Part shown: one piece after another, positions 1 to 8,350 of the stretch
Layout: every line of letters begins with the position of its first letter
How positions within the stretch are numbered: position 1 is the first letter of the stretch
Assembly (NCBI GenBank): GCA_964291465.2
Contig: OZ219928.1
Span: forward strand, 372,001 to 436,000
Length of the DNA stretch: 64,000 bases
Source: JAGWBJ01 sp964291465
Lineage (GTDB): Bacteria > Chloroflexota > Dehalococcoidia > Lucifugimonadales > JAGWBF01
Reading direction: 5' to 3'
Program-made: the position numbers and the translations under genes
Notes under the pieces: generated by a model
What the model saw: the letters and a program-made list of their open reading frames with translations, nothing else
Told to the model about the DNA's origin: nothing
Databases searched by the model: none

Positions 1-243
1 GACACCTGCCGGGCCAAGGCCTTCGCCACCACCCTGTTCGGGGTCCCCAGCGGCGAGCTCACCGAGCGCCTGGCCAGCGGCGTGGGCGTGGCGATGCTGG
101 GCCTGCACCCCGGCAAGATCGCCTACGCCCAGGGGGCCCTTCCCATCATGCGCGACGGGAGGCTTATCGGCGCTGTGGGCGTCGGGGGCGGCACCAGCCA
201 GCAGGACGAGGACGCTGCCCGGGCGGGCATCGCCGCCCTCTAA
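1..243 (+). CDS. GlcG/HbpS-family heme-binding-like protein (5' partial)
   Basis: This is the C-terminal 80 residues of a gene that enters from the left edge and ends at TAA 241-243. The GRLIGAVGVGGGTSQQDEDA stretch and the closing ARAGIAAL are the signature of the GlcG/HbpS (DUF336) fold, a small alpha/beta domain that in HbpS binds heme and in many operons accompanies catabolic oxidoreductases. The N-terminus is outside the window, so a signal peptide cannot be judged. The next gene starts 20 bases downstream on the same strand, which suggests co-transcription with the deacetylase. The family call is firm; the ligand is unknown. Confidence 0.8.
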   Translation, partial: DTCRAKAFATTLFGVPSGELTERLASGVGVAMLGLHPGKIAYAQGALPIMRDGRLIGAVGVGGGTSQQDEDAARAGIAAL

Positions 244-263
244 CACTCCCTAAGGAGGGCGTC

Positions 264-1133
264 ATGAGCAACCCCAGGGCCGAGTACAGCCCCATAGTTG
301 ACCGGGCTCCCCTCAAGCTGCCCGGCGGCGCCAGGGTGGCGGTGTGGCCCGTCATCAACGTCGAGGAGTGGGACATAAACGCCCCCATGGCCCGCACGGT
401 CATCCCCGCCCCTCAGGGGGTGACGGTGCTCCCCGACATAGCTAACTTCTCCTGGTTCGACTACGGCCTCCGCATCGGCTTCTGGCGCATGAAGGGAGTC
501 TTGGACCGCCACGGCATCAGGGCCACCCTGAGCCTCAATGCCTCGGTGTGCAACTCCTACCCGGTGATAGTCGAGGAGAGCCTCAAGAGCGGCTGGGAGA
601 TACTGGGACACGGCTTCATCCAACGGGCCCTGAACCTGGAGGAGGACGAGCGGGACGTGATCCGGCGGTCCATCCGGACCATAAAGGAGACCACGGGGAA
701 GGCGCCCAGGGGGTGGATGGGTCCCGGTCTGGCCGAGACCTTCGACACCCCCGACATCCTGGCCGAGGAGGGGATCGAGTACGTCTGCGATTGGGTCAAC
801 GACGACCAGCCCTACCCGATGAAGGTGAAGAGCGGCAGCCTCGTGGCCATACCCTACACGGTGGAGCTGAACGACATTCCCATGTACCTGGTCCAGAACC
901 ACCCGTCGCCGGAGATATTCCAGCGGTCCAAGGACTACTTCGACACGCTGTACGAGGAGTCCGAGGAGGGCGCCCGGATCATGTGCGTCTCCACCCACCC
1001 ATACATCACCGGGGCGGCCCACCGGATCCGCTACTACAACCAGGTGTTCGAGTACATCAAGCGCCACGAGGGCGTCATCTTCATGACGGGCAGCGAGATC
1101 CTGGACTGGTACAAGGCGGAGACGGGGATTTAG
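264..1133 (+). CDS. Polysaccharide deacetylase family protein (PuuE/allantoinase-like)
   Basis: 289 residues. ATG 264 is preceded by AAGGAGG at suitable spacing. The protein has the NodB-type carbohydrate esterase 4 fold in the form seen in PuuE-like cofactor-independent amidohydrolases: an early NFSWFDYGLRIGFWRMKGVL segment, the GIRATLSLNASVCNSYP strand, WEILGHGF, and a C-terminal CVSTHPYITG strand with a likely metal-ligand His. There is no signal peptide, so it should act in the cytoplasm, probably on a small amide or cyclic ureide rather than on a cell-wall polymer. It follows the GlcG-like gene by 20 bases. Substrate is not determinable from sequence. Confidence 0.85.
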   Translation: MSNPRAEYSPIVDRAPLKLPGGARVAVWPVINVEEWDINAPMARTVIPAPQGVTVLPDIANFSWFDYGLRIGFWRMKGVLDRHGIRATLSLNASVCNSYPVIVEESLKSGWEILGHGFIQRALNLEEDERDVIRRSIRTIKETTGKAPRGWMGPGLAETFDTPDILAEEGIEYVCDWVNDDQPYPMKVKSGSLVAIPYTVELNDIPMYLVQNHPSPEIFQRSKDYFDTLYEESEEGARIMCVSTHPYITGAAHRIRYYNQVFEYIKRHEGVIFMTGSEILDWYKAETGI

Positions 1134-1140
1134 GCCCCGG

Positions 1141-2034
1141 CTAGCTGTCCTCGTCGTCCTGGGACCGGTCTCCCGAGCCCACCTCCCGCAGGAAGCGCTC
1201 CACCTCGGGGGCCAGGGGGGGCAGGGGCTCCTCCGCCGGCTTGTGCCGCCGGTCGTACTGGGCCTCCAGCTGGCTCAGGATGGCCTTCAGCTCCGGGTTG
1301 CGGTCCATGGCCAGGTTCAGCTCGTTGTACTGACGCTTCCCCCGGTCCTCGTCCACCAGCCGGGACGGCAGGCCGTACATGGAGCAGAGTATCTCCATCA
1401 GCCGGGCCGCCCCCGCGTAGTCCTCGTCCAGCTGTACGTACTGGGGCAGGTGCACCACCAGGGTCATGTAGTCGATGCCCAGCTTCAGCGCCTCCTGGGT
1501 GATGATGGCGGTGATGCTCGTCGGGCCCTGGTAGCCGCTCTCCTCGATGTTCAGGCTCTTGGCCAGGTCGGCGCCGCCGGGGCCCCCCGCGGAGCCGGAT
1601 ATCACCAGCGGCCTGGTGTGGGGGACCACGTCGTACATCCCGCCTATCAGGCTGTAGCGCCGCACCTCCAGGGCCTTGAGCACGTCGACGATGGACTGGA
1701 CGTAGTCCTCCCCCGCCGCGTGGGGCTCCCGCAGGTTGAACAGCAGCAGGTCGGGCGCCTCTTCCCTCTCCACGTAGCTGAGGACGCTGTTGGGAATGCG
1801 CATCTCCCGCCGGTCTCCCACCAGGCGCGACCTGGGCCGGTAGCGGGTGAAGTCGAAGAAGTCCCCGGGCATCGCGAGCTGGCCGAGCCGCTTGCTGGAG
1901 AAGTGCCGCTCCAGGCGTCTCATGGTCAGCGTGCCCACGCGCCCGACGTTGACCCACGGCCTGAGGATGGCGATGACGTGGGGCTCCTTCAGATGGGGCA
2001 GCGGCTCCCGCATCTCGAACGCGCCTATCCGCAT
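1141..2034 (-). CDS. PAC2 family protein
   Basis: 297 residues from ATG 2034. An upstream in-frame extension to 2157 exists, but homologous sequence begins at MRIGAFEMREPLPHL, so the shorter form is used. The fold is that of the PAC2 (proteasome assembly chaperone 2, ATP-grasp-associated) superfamily: an N-terminal strand followed by IAILRPWVNVGRVGTLTMRR, then LLLFNLREPHAAGEDYVQ and a central YSLIGGMYDVVPHTRP glycine-rich turn. The C-terminus is an acidic tail after EVERFLREVG. Bacterial PAC2 proteins are mostly uncharacterised, and no biochemical function should be assumed. It is convergent with the deacetylase gene, whose stop lies 8 bases away. Confidence 0.8.
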   Translation of the reverse strand: MRIGAFEMREPLPHLKEPHVIAILRPWVNVGRVGTLTMRRLERHFSSKRLGQLAMPGDFFDFTRYRPRSRLVGDRREMRIPNSVLSYVEREEAPDLLLFNLREPHAAGEDYVQSIVDVLKALEVRRYSLIGGMYDVVPHTRPLVISGSAGGPGGADLAKSLNIEESGYQGPTSITAIITQEALKLGIDYMTLVVHLPQYVQLDEDYAGAARLMEILCSMYGLPSRLVDEDRGKRQYNELNLAMDRNPELKAILSQLEAQYDRRHKPAEEPLPPLAPEVERFLREVGSGDRSQDDEDS

Positions 2035-2123
2035 GCCCCAATCTTGACACCGGCGACCGGGTTTTGCAACCCCGACGGCTCCGGTGGGCCGGTCCGGCAC
2101 GGGCCTGGGCAGGGCCCCTTCTC

Positions 2124-2152
2124 TTGACACGTGCACCGGCCAAGAGTAGCAT
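2124..2152 (+). promoter_or_regulatory. Sigma70-type promoter of the flavin monooxygenase gene
   Basis: TTGACA at 2124-2129 (perfect -35) is followed after 17 bases by TAGCAT at 2147-2152 (4 of 6 -10 positions). The downstream ATG is at 2198, giving a leader of about 40 bases that contains the AGGAGG ribosome binding site. Confidence 0.65.
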
Positions 2153-2197
2153 CGCAAGCACGCGGTGGGCCTCCCACTCGTCTACAGGAGGTGGCGC

Positions 2198-3388
2198 ATG
2201 ATTACGAAGTTCAGTAGCCTTTTCGCCGGAAACGTCGATTTTGAAGACTCGGGCCTGGAGGGCATCCCCGTCAACGACCGGTGGCTTTCGGACGAGCACC
2301 TGGCCACCGTCTTCGACAAGTCCCGGGCCCTGGCCGAGACCATGGACCGCCTGGGCTACCACTCCTTCTGGGGGGCGGAGCACCACTTTCAGAGGGAGGG
2401 GTACGAGTGCATCCCCAACCTGCTGATGCTCTTCCTGGACCTGGCCCATCGCACCCGGGACCTGAAGTTCGGCTGCGGCTTCAACATCAACCCCATGTGG
2501 CACCCCCTGCGCCTGGCCGAGGACTTCGCCACCGCCGATATCCTCACGGGCGGCAGGATCATATTCGGCCTGGGGCGCGGTTACCACACCCGGGAGGTGG
2601 AGGTGTTCGGCGCCCCCATCATCGACAACGAGGCCAACAGGGAGCTGTTCGAGGAGCAGGCGGAGGTCATCTTCAAGGCGTTCAACGAGCGCTCCTTCTC
2701 CCACCACGGCAAGCACTACGACATCCCGCCCCGGGTGCCCTACAGGGGCTACGAGCTGGAGGAGATCACCTTGGTGCCGCGGCCCCTGACTTTGCCTGTC
2801 GAGTGCTGGCAGCCCATCGTCAGCGCCAGCCAGCGGGCCCTGGACTTCATGGCCAAGCACCGCATCAAGGGCGTCATCGGAGGCGGAGCGGCCCAGGGAG
2901 GCGCCTCGGAGGAGGTGGTCAGGAGGTTTCGGGACACCCTGGCCCGGGAGGGGCGGGAGACGGAGCTGGGCGGCGACCTCATGATCAGCTTCTCCGTGCA
3001 CCTGGCCGATACCGAGGAGCGGGCCATCAGGGAGGCCAGGCCCCACTTCGAGGAGTACCTGAAGATGTTCGGCCCCCTGGGGTTTGTCCGTGGGCTGAGC
3101 GACGAGCAGATCTCGGCCATGGGAGACCCTCGCAGGGCGCGCCACGCGGGCCTGCCCACCCTGGAGGACGCCGCCAAGGCCGGCGCGTGGCTATGCGGGC
3201 CGCCGGAGCTGGTCACGGAGAAGCTCATGGCCGTCCAGGACCAGTATCCCGGCCTGGAGCAGGTGAACGTGGCCTTCACTCACATGGGCACCTCCCTGGC
3301 CACGAACCTGGAGCAGCTCGAGTGGTTCGGCAAAGAGGTGATGCCCACCTTCACGGCCCAGGCCAAGGCGCCCGCGGTCGCCGACTGA
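2198..3388 (+). CDS. Luciferase-like flavin-dependent monooxygenase (LLM class)
   Basis: 396 residues from ATG 2198, preceded by ACAGGAGGTGG. Typical LLM TIM-barrel features are present: the SFWGAEHHFQREGYECIPN loop near residues 60-80, FGCGFNINPMWHPLRLAEDF, then DILTGGRIIFGLGRGYHTRE around residue 120. The last third contains the insertion and the final CGPPELVTEKL segment common to these enzymes. The family uses reduced FMN or F420 to oxygenate or oxidise organic compounds; which cofactor is used here cannot be decided. Expanded LLM families are a hallmark of SAR202-type Chloroflexota, which fits the proposed taxonomy. It has its own promoter and is divergent from the PAC2 gene. Confidence 0.9.
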   Translation: MITKFSSLFAGNVDFEDSGLEGIPVNDRWLSDEHLATVFDKSRALAETMDRLGYHSFWGAEHHFQREGYECIPNLLMLFLDLAHRTRDLKFGCGFNINPMWHPLRLAEDFATADILTGGRIIFGLGRGYHTREVEVFGAPIIDNEANRELFEEQAEVIFKAFNERSFSHHGKHYDIPPRVPYRGYELEEITLVPRPLTLPVECWQPIVSASQRALDFMAKHRIKGVIGGGAAQGGASEEVVRRFRDTLAREGRETELGGDLMISFSVHLADTEERAIREARPHFEEYLKMFGPLGFVRGLSDEQISAMGDPRRARHAGLPTLEDAAKAGAWLCGPPELVTEKLMAVQDQYPGLEQVNVAFTHMGTSLATNLEQLEWFGKEVMPTFTAQAKAPAVAD

Positions 3389-3403
3389 GGGCCGGCGCGG
3401 CCG

Positions 3404-4897
3404 TCAGCCCTCGTACCAGCCCGACGCGAACAGCAGCCCGTCGTGACGGACGGCCCAGGTGTGTTTCTGCCGGTCGTCGCCCGTCGCGGGGTTGAGCAGC
3501 ACGTAGTCCACCCAACGGCCCGCCTCCGTGGCGCTGAGCAAGTCGTCGCCGTAGAAGTACCCGGTCGCGTCCACGCGCAGGCTGGGGTCCCGTCCCCTGA
3601 ACATGGCGTTGTGGTGGCCTATGGTGATGCCCTCCTGGTCGATGATGAACACGTACCACTGGCCGTCAACGCTCTCCCTGGAATTGTAGTAGGCCAGGGT
3701 GCGCTCCAGGCCAAGGGCGTCGTACAGGTTCAGGGCCTGCTGGACGACTGCCTTGGTGTATGCCGGGGCGTCGGACTTTCTCGGCCCAGCCTCGTACCAC
3801 CCGGAGCCGAAGACCAGCCCGTCGTGGCGGACCATCCAGGAGTGCTTGGTCTCCACGCCGCCGGTAGCGGGGTTGGGGTAGGTGTAGTCGAACCAGGCGC
3901 CGTCCTCGTCCGCCACCGCAACCACCGCCTCTCCCGCCGGATAGCCGTTGGGCCCAAAGGCCTCCGAGGTGGGACGGCCCACCAGGGCCGGGTTGCCATG
4001 AGCACGCCTTACGTTGTCTTCGTCGATGATGAACATGTACCACTGGCCGTCGACGCTCTCCCGGGTGTTGTAGTAAGCGAGGGTGTCCTCCAGGCCCACG
4101 GCGTCGTACAGGGCCATAGCCTGCCGGACGAAGGCCTGGGTGTAGGCCGGGGCGTCGGACTTTCTCGGCCCAGCCTCGTACCACCCGGAGCCGAAGACCA
4201 GCCCGTCGTGGAGAACCATCCAGGAGTGCTTGGTCTCCACGCCGCCGGTGGCGTGATTGGGGAATGTGTAGTCGAACCAGGCGCCGTCCTCGTCCGCCAC
4301 CGCCGCCACCGCCTCGCCCACAGGATAGTCGTTGGGCCCGACGGACTCCGAGATGGGCCGGTCCACCAGGCTGGGGTCGGCGGCGTGGGCCCGCATGATC
4401 TTGTCCCCGTCGATGATGAACACGTACCACTGGCCGTCGATGCTCTCCTCGGTGTTGTAGTAGGCCAGGGTGGCGTCGAGCCCTTCCGACTTGTACCTGC
4501 CGATGGCCTTGTTGACGGAGTACTTGGTATAGTCGGCGGGCATCGACTTGGGGGGCTCCTCCTGTATCCGCTGGACTACCGAGGCTACGGTGGCCTCGTC
4601 CACGACGGCGTCGTCTCCCGCCGGCCCCTCGGGTCCCTGCGGCCCCGCCGGTCCGGTTGCGCCCGCCGGCCCCTCGGGTCCCTGAGGTCCGGCTGATCCC
4701 GTTGCTCCTGTGGGTCCCTGGGGTCCGGTGGGCCCGGCCTGTCCGGCTGCTCCCGCGGGCCCCTGGGGTCCCTGAGGTCCGGCTGCTCCCGTTGCTCCCG
4801 CCGGCCCCTGCCCTCCCGGTGCCCCGGCATCCCCCTGACAGGCGGCAATGGAAAGGATAACAGCGATAATGGGGATGAAGGTGATCAGTGCGCGCAT
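3404..4897 (-). CDS. Collagen-like lipoprotein with three Cache-type domains
   Basis: 497 residues from ATG 4897 (an upstream extension to 5083 is rejected because the lipoprotein signal begins here). A lipobox IAAC at residues 17-20 predicts lipidation on Cys20. Residues about 24-100 are Gly-X-Y repeats (PQGPQGPAG, PTGPQGPTG), a collagen-like stalk. Three related units of about 125 residues follow, each with ALAYYNTRESVDGQWYVFII-like and HDGLVFGSGWYE signatures, resembling the single Cache 2 (sCache_2) extracellular sensor fold. No transmembrane or signalling domain is present, so this looks like a surface ligand-binding protein on a rigid stalk. A paralogue with coiled-coil-like repeats instead of collagen lies at 56438-57577. 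Confidence 0.85.
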   Translation of the reverse strand: MRALITFIPIIAVILSIAACQGDAGAPGGQGPAGATGAAGPQGPQGPAGAAGQAGPTGPQGPTGATGSAGPQGPEGPAGATGPAGPQGPEGPAGDDAVVDEATVASVVQRIQEEPPKSMPADYTKYSVNKAIGRYKSEGLDATLAYYNTEESIDGQWYVFIIDGDKIMRAHAADPSLVDRPISESVGPNDYPVGEAVAAVADEDGAWFDYTFPNHATGGVETKHSWMVLHDGLVFGSGWYEAGPRKSDAPAYTQAFVRQAMALYDAVGLEDTLAYYNTRESVDGQWYMFIIDEDNVRRAHGNPALVGRPTSEAFGPNGYPAGEAVVAVADEDGAWFDYTYPNPATGGVETKHSWMVRHDGLVFGSGWYEAGPRKSDAPAYTKAVVQQALNLYDALGLERTLAYYNSRESVDGQWYVFIIDQEGITIGHHNAMFRGRDPSLRVDATGYFYGDDLLSATEAGRWVDYVLLNPATGDDRQKHTWAVRHDGLLFASGWYEG

Positions 4898-5109
4898 TGT
4901 CGGACCCTCTGGTAAAGATGTCGGAGCACGAAGTTCAGCCGCGAAGCGTGGAGCCCCGTATACGTGCCGCGAGCGGCCCATAGTATAGCATAGAAGGGTG
5001 GATGGGACTCGGGCGTCCGGCCACCGGGCGGCGCGGGCCCCCCATGGCAGGCGGGTGCGCGGCAACGGTAACCTGGGACCCATCGGAACAGCCCATGCAG
5101 GAGGCGGGG

Positions 5110-6372
5110 ATGCGGGAGAGCGACGCGGCCGGACGAGGGAGCGAGGACTCGTTGTGGACCTTCGCCGGCGGCCGGGGGATGGACCGCCGCCGGTTTCTGC
5201 GGCTCATGATGGCCGGCGGCGCGGCGGTGGTCCTTGCCGCGTGCGGCGGGCCGGAGCCGTCCGGAGACCTGCCCGTGCCCGCGCCGGCTGGGTCGGGGCC
5301 CGGCCCCGACACGGGCTCCCCCTGGTTCAAGGACCCGGCGCCGTTCAGACAGCACGCCGGCAAGAGCCTGGAGGCCCGGCTGGAGAGCATGCAGGGCCTC
5401 ATTACTCCCAACCGCCTCTTCTTCGTCCGCAACAACTCCGTGAGCCTGGACCTGAACGTCTCGGACTGGCGGCTGTCCCTGGAGGGAGACGCCGTGGACG
5501 AGCCCATGGAAGTGACCTACGACGATGTCAGAAGGCTCCCGGGCCGCACGCTGACCTCGTATCTGGAGTGCGCCGGCAATCACCGTGCCATGTTCCATCT
5601 CGTGAAGGGCCGGAAAGCCTCCGGCACCCAGTGGATGACGGGGGCTGTCGGCAACGGCGAATGGTCGGGCGTCGCCCTGCGGGATGTGCTGATCCTGGCT
5701 GGGATTCACGCCAGCGCCGCCGGCGTCCTGCTGGTGGGGCTGGATGCGGAGTCCCCGGAGGGGGGCTTTCGCTACGTCCTGCCCGTGGAGAAGGCGATGC
5801 ACCCGGATACGCTGCTGGCCTATGCCCTCAACGGAGAGGAGCTGCCCAGGGACCACGGCTTCCCCCTGAGGGCCCTGGTGCCGGGCTGGGTGGGCAGCGC
5901 CAATATCAAGTGGCTGGGGCGCATCGTCGTCTCCTCCCAGCCGATGTGGACGCGTAACAACACCACCTCCTACGTGCTCATCGGCGATCAACACCCACCC
6001 CAAGGTGAGGCGCTGGGCAAGCCCGTGACTACGCAGGTCATCAAGAGCGCCCTCGCCCTACCCTGGCCGGCGGAGTTGTCGGCGGGGCGGCGGCGTATCC
6101 ATGGCTATGCCCACTCGCCCGCCGCGCCGGTCTCCCGGGTACAGTGGAGTGCCGACTTGGGACGGACCTGGGCCGACGCCGAGCTGACCGGTCGGCAGCC
6201 CGACCGGTCCTGGGCCCGGTTCGAGCTCCTCTGGGACGCCGAGCCCGGCGAGCGCGTCATCATGACCCGCGCCACCGACACCGCCGGGAACTCGCAGCCC
6301 GACCAGGTGCCGTTCAACGAAAAGGGGTATCTGTTCAACCAGCCGGCGCCTCACCCGATACGCGTAACCTAG
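5110..6372 (+). CDS. Tat-exported sulfite oxidase-like molybdopterin oxidoreductase
   Basis: 420 residues. ATG 5110 is chosen because AGGAGG at 5099-5104 lies 5 bases upstream. A twin-arginine motif DRRRFLRLM at residues 25-33 precedes a hydrophobic stretch and the lipobox LAAC, so the folded enzyme is probably exported by Tat and lipid-anchored. The Moco domain of the sulfite oxidase family follows: RLPGRTLTSYLECAGNHR contains the conserved Cys that ligates molybdenum, then GAVGNGEWSGVALRDVL and GSANIKWLGRI. The C-terminal immunoglobulin-like dimerisation domain is recognisable from VSRVQWSADLGRTWADAEL. Partner heme or membrane subunits are not encoded next to it. The physiological substrate may be sulfite or an organic S- or N-oxide. 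Confidence 0.85.
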   Translation: MRESDAAGRGSEDSLWTFAGGRGMDRRRFLRLMMAGGAAVVLAACGGPEPSGDLPVPAPAGSGPGPDTGSPWFKDPAPFRQHAGKSLEARLESMQGLITPNRLFFVRNNSVSLDLNVSDWRLSLEGDAVDEPMEVTYDDVRRLPGRTLTSYLECAGNHRAMFHLVKGRKASGTQWMTGAVGNGEWSGVALRDVLILAGIHASAAGVLLVGLDAESPEGGFRYVLPVEKAMHPDTLLAYALNGEELPRDHGFPLRALVPGWVGSANIKWLGRIVVSSQPMWTRNNTTSYVLIGDQHPPQGEALGKPVTTQVIKSALALPWPAELSAGRRRIHGYAHSPAAPVSRVQWSADLGRTWADAELTGRQPDRSWARFELLWDAEPGERVIMTRATDTAGNSQPDQVPFNEKGYLFNQPAPHPIRVT

Positions 6373-6442
6373 ACGTTGGCCGCGCGTGAGGGCGAAGCCG
6401 CAGAAGACGATGGGCAACTTCTGGAGACCCGTTGGCGGTGAG

Positions 6443-8089
6443 TCAGATCTCGCGTCCGTGGGCCGTCAGTACGATCATCTCCAGCACCTCATGGCTGGAG
6501 ATGGAGCCGATGAACTCCTTGGTCTCCGTATCCGCTACCGGGAGCACTGTCAGCGAGCTCTCCGTCATCCGCTGCAACGCGTCCTCCACCAGCTCCTCCG
6601 CGTAGGCGTACGGTGTGCTCTGGCGCAGCACCCTGCCAAGGGGCGTGTGCTCCCACTGGTCGCGTGGAAGGTAGCGCAGCATGCTCAGCGAGACTATCCC
6701 GGCCAGCTTGCCCCGGTCCAACACCACGTAGTCGTGCTGCTCCGGCAGGAGCCAGGTCTCGGTAAAGGCCTTGACGGTTAGCGACCGCTCCGGATAGCTT
6801 CGGGAGCGGTCGAGGACGTCCCGGACCCTGACTCCATCCAGGGCAAAGCGGGTCAGCGACGGGGGAAGCTGCCCTTGGGAAGTCACCGTCTCGGAGCGCT
6901 TGACCCTTCTGAGGGCGAAGCTGATGCCCATGGGCGTCAGCAGGATGTAGGCGAGCATGACCAGCACCAGCAGGGAGAAGATGCCCATGTCGATGGCTCC
7001 GGTCTGAAACAGCAGGAGCAGGAGGGCGATCTCCGCTACTCCCTTGGCCATCAGGCCTGCGGCCGTGGCGAAGGGAGCATCCAGCCGGGTTACGTAAGCG
7101 CTGAGAAAGGCGGCGGCGAACTTGCCGGCCAGAGGCACCAGGATCAACGCCAGTATGGTCTCCAGCGGCAGCTCCAGAAAGTCGAAGCTCAGATACAGGC
7201 CGGCCGACGCGAAGAACAGGGGCACGAACAGCCCTTCGGCTGTGCCTCTCATGCCCGGCATAATGTCCCGCCGCACCTGGTAGGGCAGCGTGGAGAGGGC
7301 TGCGCCGAAGAGCAGTGCTCCAAGGGAGCCGTGAAGGCCGACCTTCTCGGCGGCCACCACCACCAGGAAGAGCCCGCCCAGCAGCAGCCCGAAGGACAGC
7401 TGCGGCACCCGGAGAAAGTGATGCAGCAGGAATATCAACCTCGGAAGCACCTTGGTGGAGACTAACCACGCGACGACGGTGAATCCGACGATTTGCCCTA
7501 TGAGGGCCGCAACGCTCAGCGGGCTCAAGCCATGGCCGTGTCCCCCTGCGTAGAAGTGCTCGCTTATGGCGAACCCCACCACGAACAGGGCGATCAGCTC
7601 GGCGATGACCACCGCGGTGAAGATCTGGATGCCAACCGGCTCCTTGAGACGTCCCTCGTCGATCAGCACCTTGGCGACTACTCCGAGGCTGGACAGGGAC
7701 AATACCCCCGCCAGCCCCAGGGCCTCGGTAAAGTCCAGGCCCAGCTGCAGGTCGAAGAGGAAGTCGGTGGTAACCGCCAGAGACGCCAGCAGCGATATGG
7801 TCACCGACAGCACCGAAGCGAGGAAGAGGCGGCCTCGGACGGCGGCGAAGAACCCCCTGATGTCCAGCTCCTCCAGGCCTATGAGGAAGAAGAACATGAA
7901 GATGCCGATGCCCAGGATCATCTCGACCTCGGGGCCCGACTCCACCAGTCCCGTCGCGGGGCCAAGGACGACGCCGGCGGCGGCGTAGGCGATGATCGAG
8001 TTCAGGCCGAACCGTCGGAATATGCCTTCGGACAGCTTGGCGACGACAATGAGGAGGCCAATAGCAAAAAGGGCTTCGTGGATTTCCAG
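6443..8089 (-). CDS. CPA2-type cation/proton antiporter with C-terminal CBS pair, CTG start
   Basis: 548 residues if translation begins at CTG 8089. The first in-frame ATG/GTG/TTG is GTG 7945, but that omits the first transmembrane helix and the conserved FGLNSIIAYAAAGVVLGP turn of the family. CTG 8089 has a strong SD (GGGAGGAGG, 7-base spacer). The membrane domain has about 12 helices of the Na+/H+ exchanger (KefB/CPA2) type, with FFFLIGLEELD and LAGVLSLSSLGVVAKVL motifs. The last 120 residues hold two CBS motifs, which may sense nucleotides. A role in K+ or Na+/H+ homeostasis is inferred from the family. The gene is convergent with the molybdoenzyme gene. Confidence 0.8.
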   Translation of the reverse strand: MEIHEALFAIGLLIVVAKLSEGIFRRFGLNSIIAYAAAGVVLGPATGLVESGPEVEMILGIGIFMFFFLIGLEELDIRGFFAAVRGRLFLASVLSVTISLLASLAVTTDFLFDLQLGLDFTEALGLAGVLSLSSLGVVAKVLIDEGRLKEPVGIQIFTAVVIAELIALFVVGFAISEHFYAGGHGHGLSPLSVAALIGQIVGFTVVAWLVSTKVLPRLIFLLHHFLRVPQLSFGLLLGGLFLVVVAAEKVGLHGSLGALLFGAALSTLPYQVRRDIMPGMRGTAEGLFVPLFFASAGLYLSFDFLELPLETILALILVPLAGKFAAAFLSAYVTRLDAPFATAAGLMAKGVAEIALLLLLFQTGAIDMGIFSLLVLVMLAYILLTPMGISFALRRVKRSETVTSQGQLPPSLTRFALDGVRVRDVLDRSRSYPERSLTVKAFTETWLLPEQHDYVVLDRGKLAGIVSLSMLRYLPRDQWEHTPLGRVLRQSTPYAYAEELVEDALQRMTESSLTVLPVADTETKEFIGSISSHEVLEMIVLTAHGREI

Positions 8090-8350
8090 TCCGAAGCCTC
8101 CTCCCGTGCTGCCGGCGCCCTTGAGCGGCGCCGGAGAAAAGCGAAGTGGTAGACCCGGGACCTGGCAGTAACCCCTTGGAGTTCGTCCCCTGTTCCGGGC
8201 CGTGGGTGCGATCGGCCGGCGACAGGTATTAGTTAAGACACCGCTGCGATGCTGCGGCCATTATGCGAAGGGACGTAGGGAGTGTCAAGGGCATGACCTG
8301 GCGCCGCCCGCGGTGGCGGCGGAGGGGCGCGGCACGCAGGGTTGACAGGA

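Noticed and set aside
1130..3145. A 671-codon minus-strand open frame covering the PAC2 and flavin monooxygenase genes
   Set aside because: It is a composition-driven shadow: it lies antisense to the monooxygenase and has no domain, while both opposite frames match known families.
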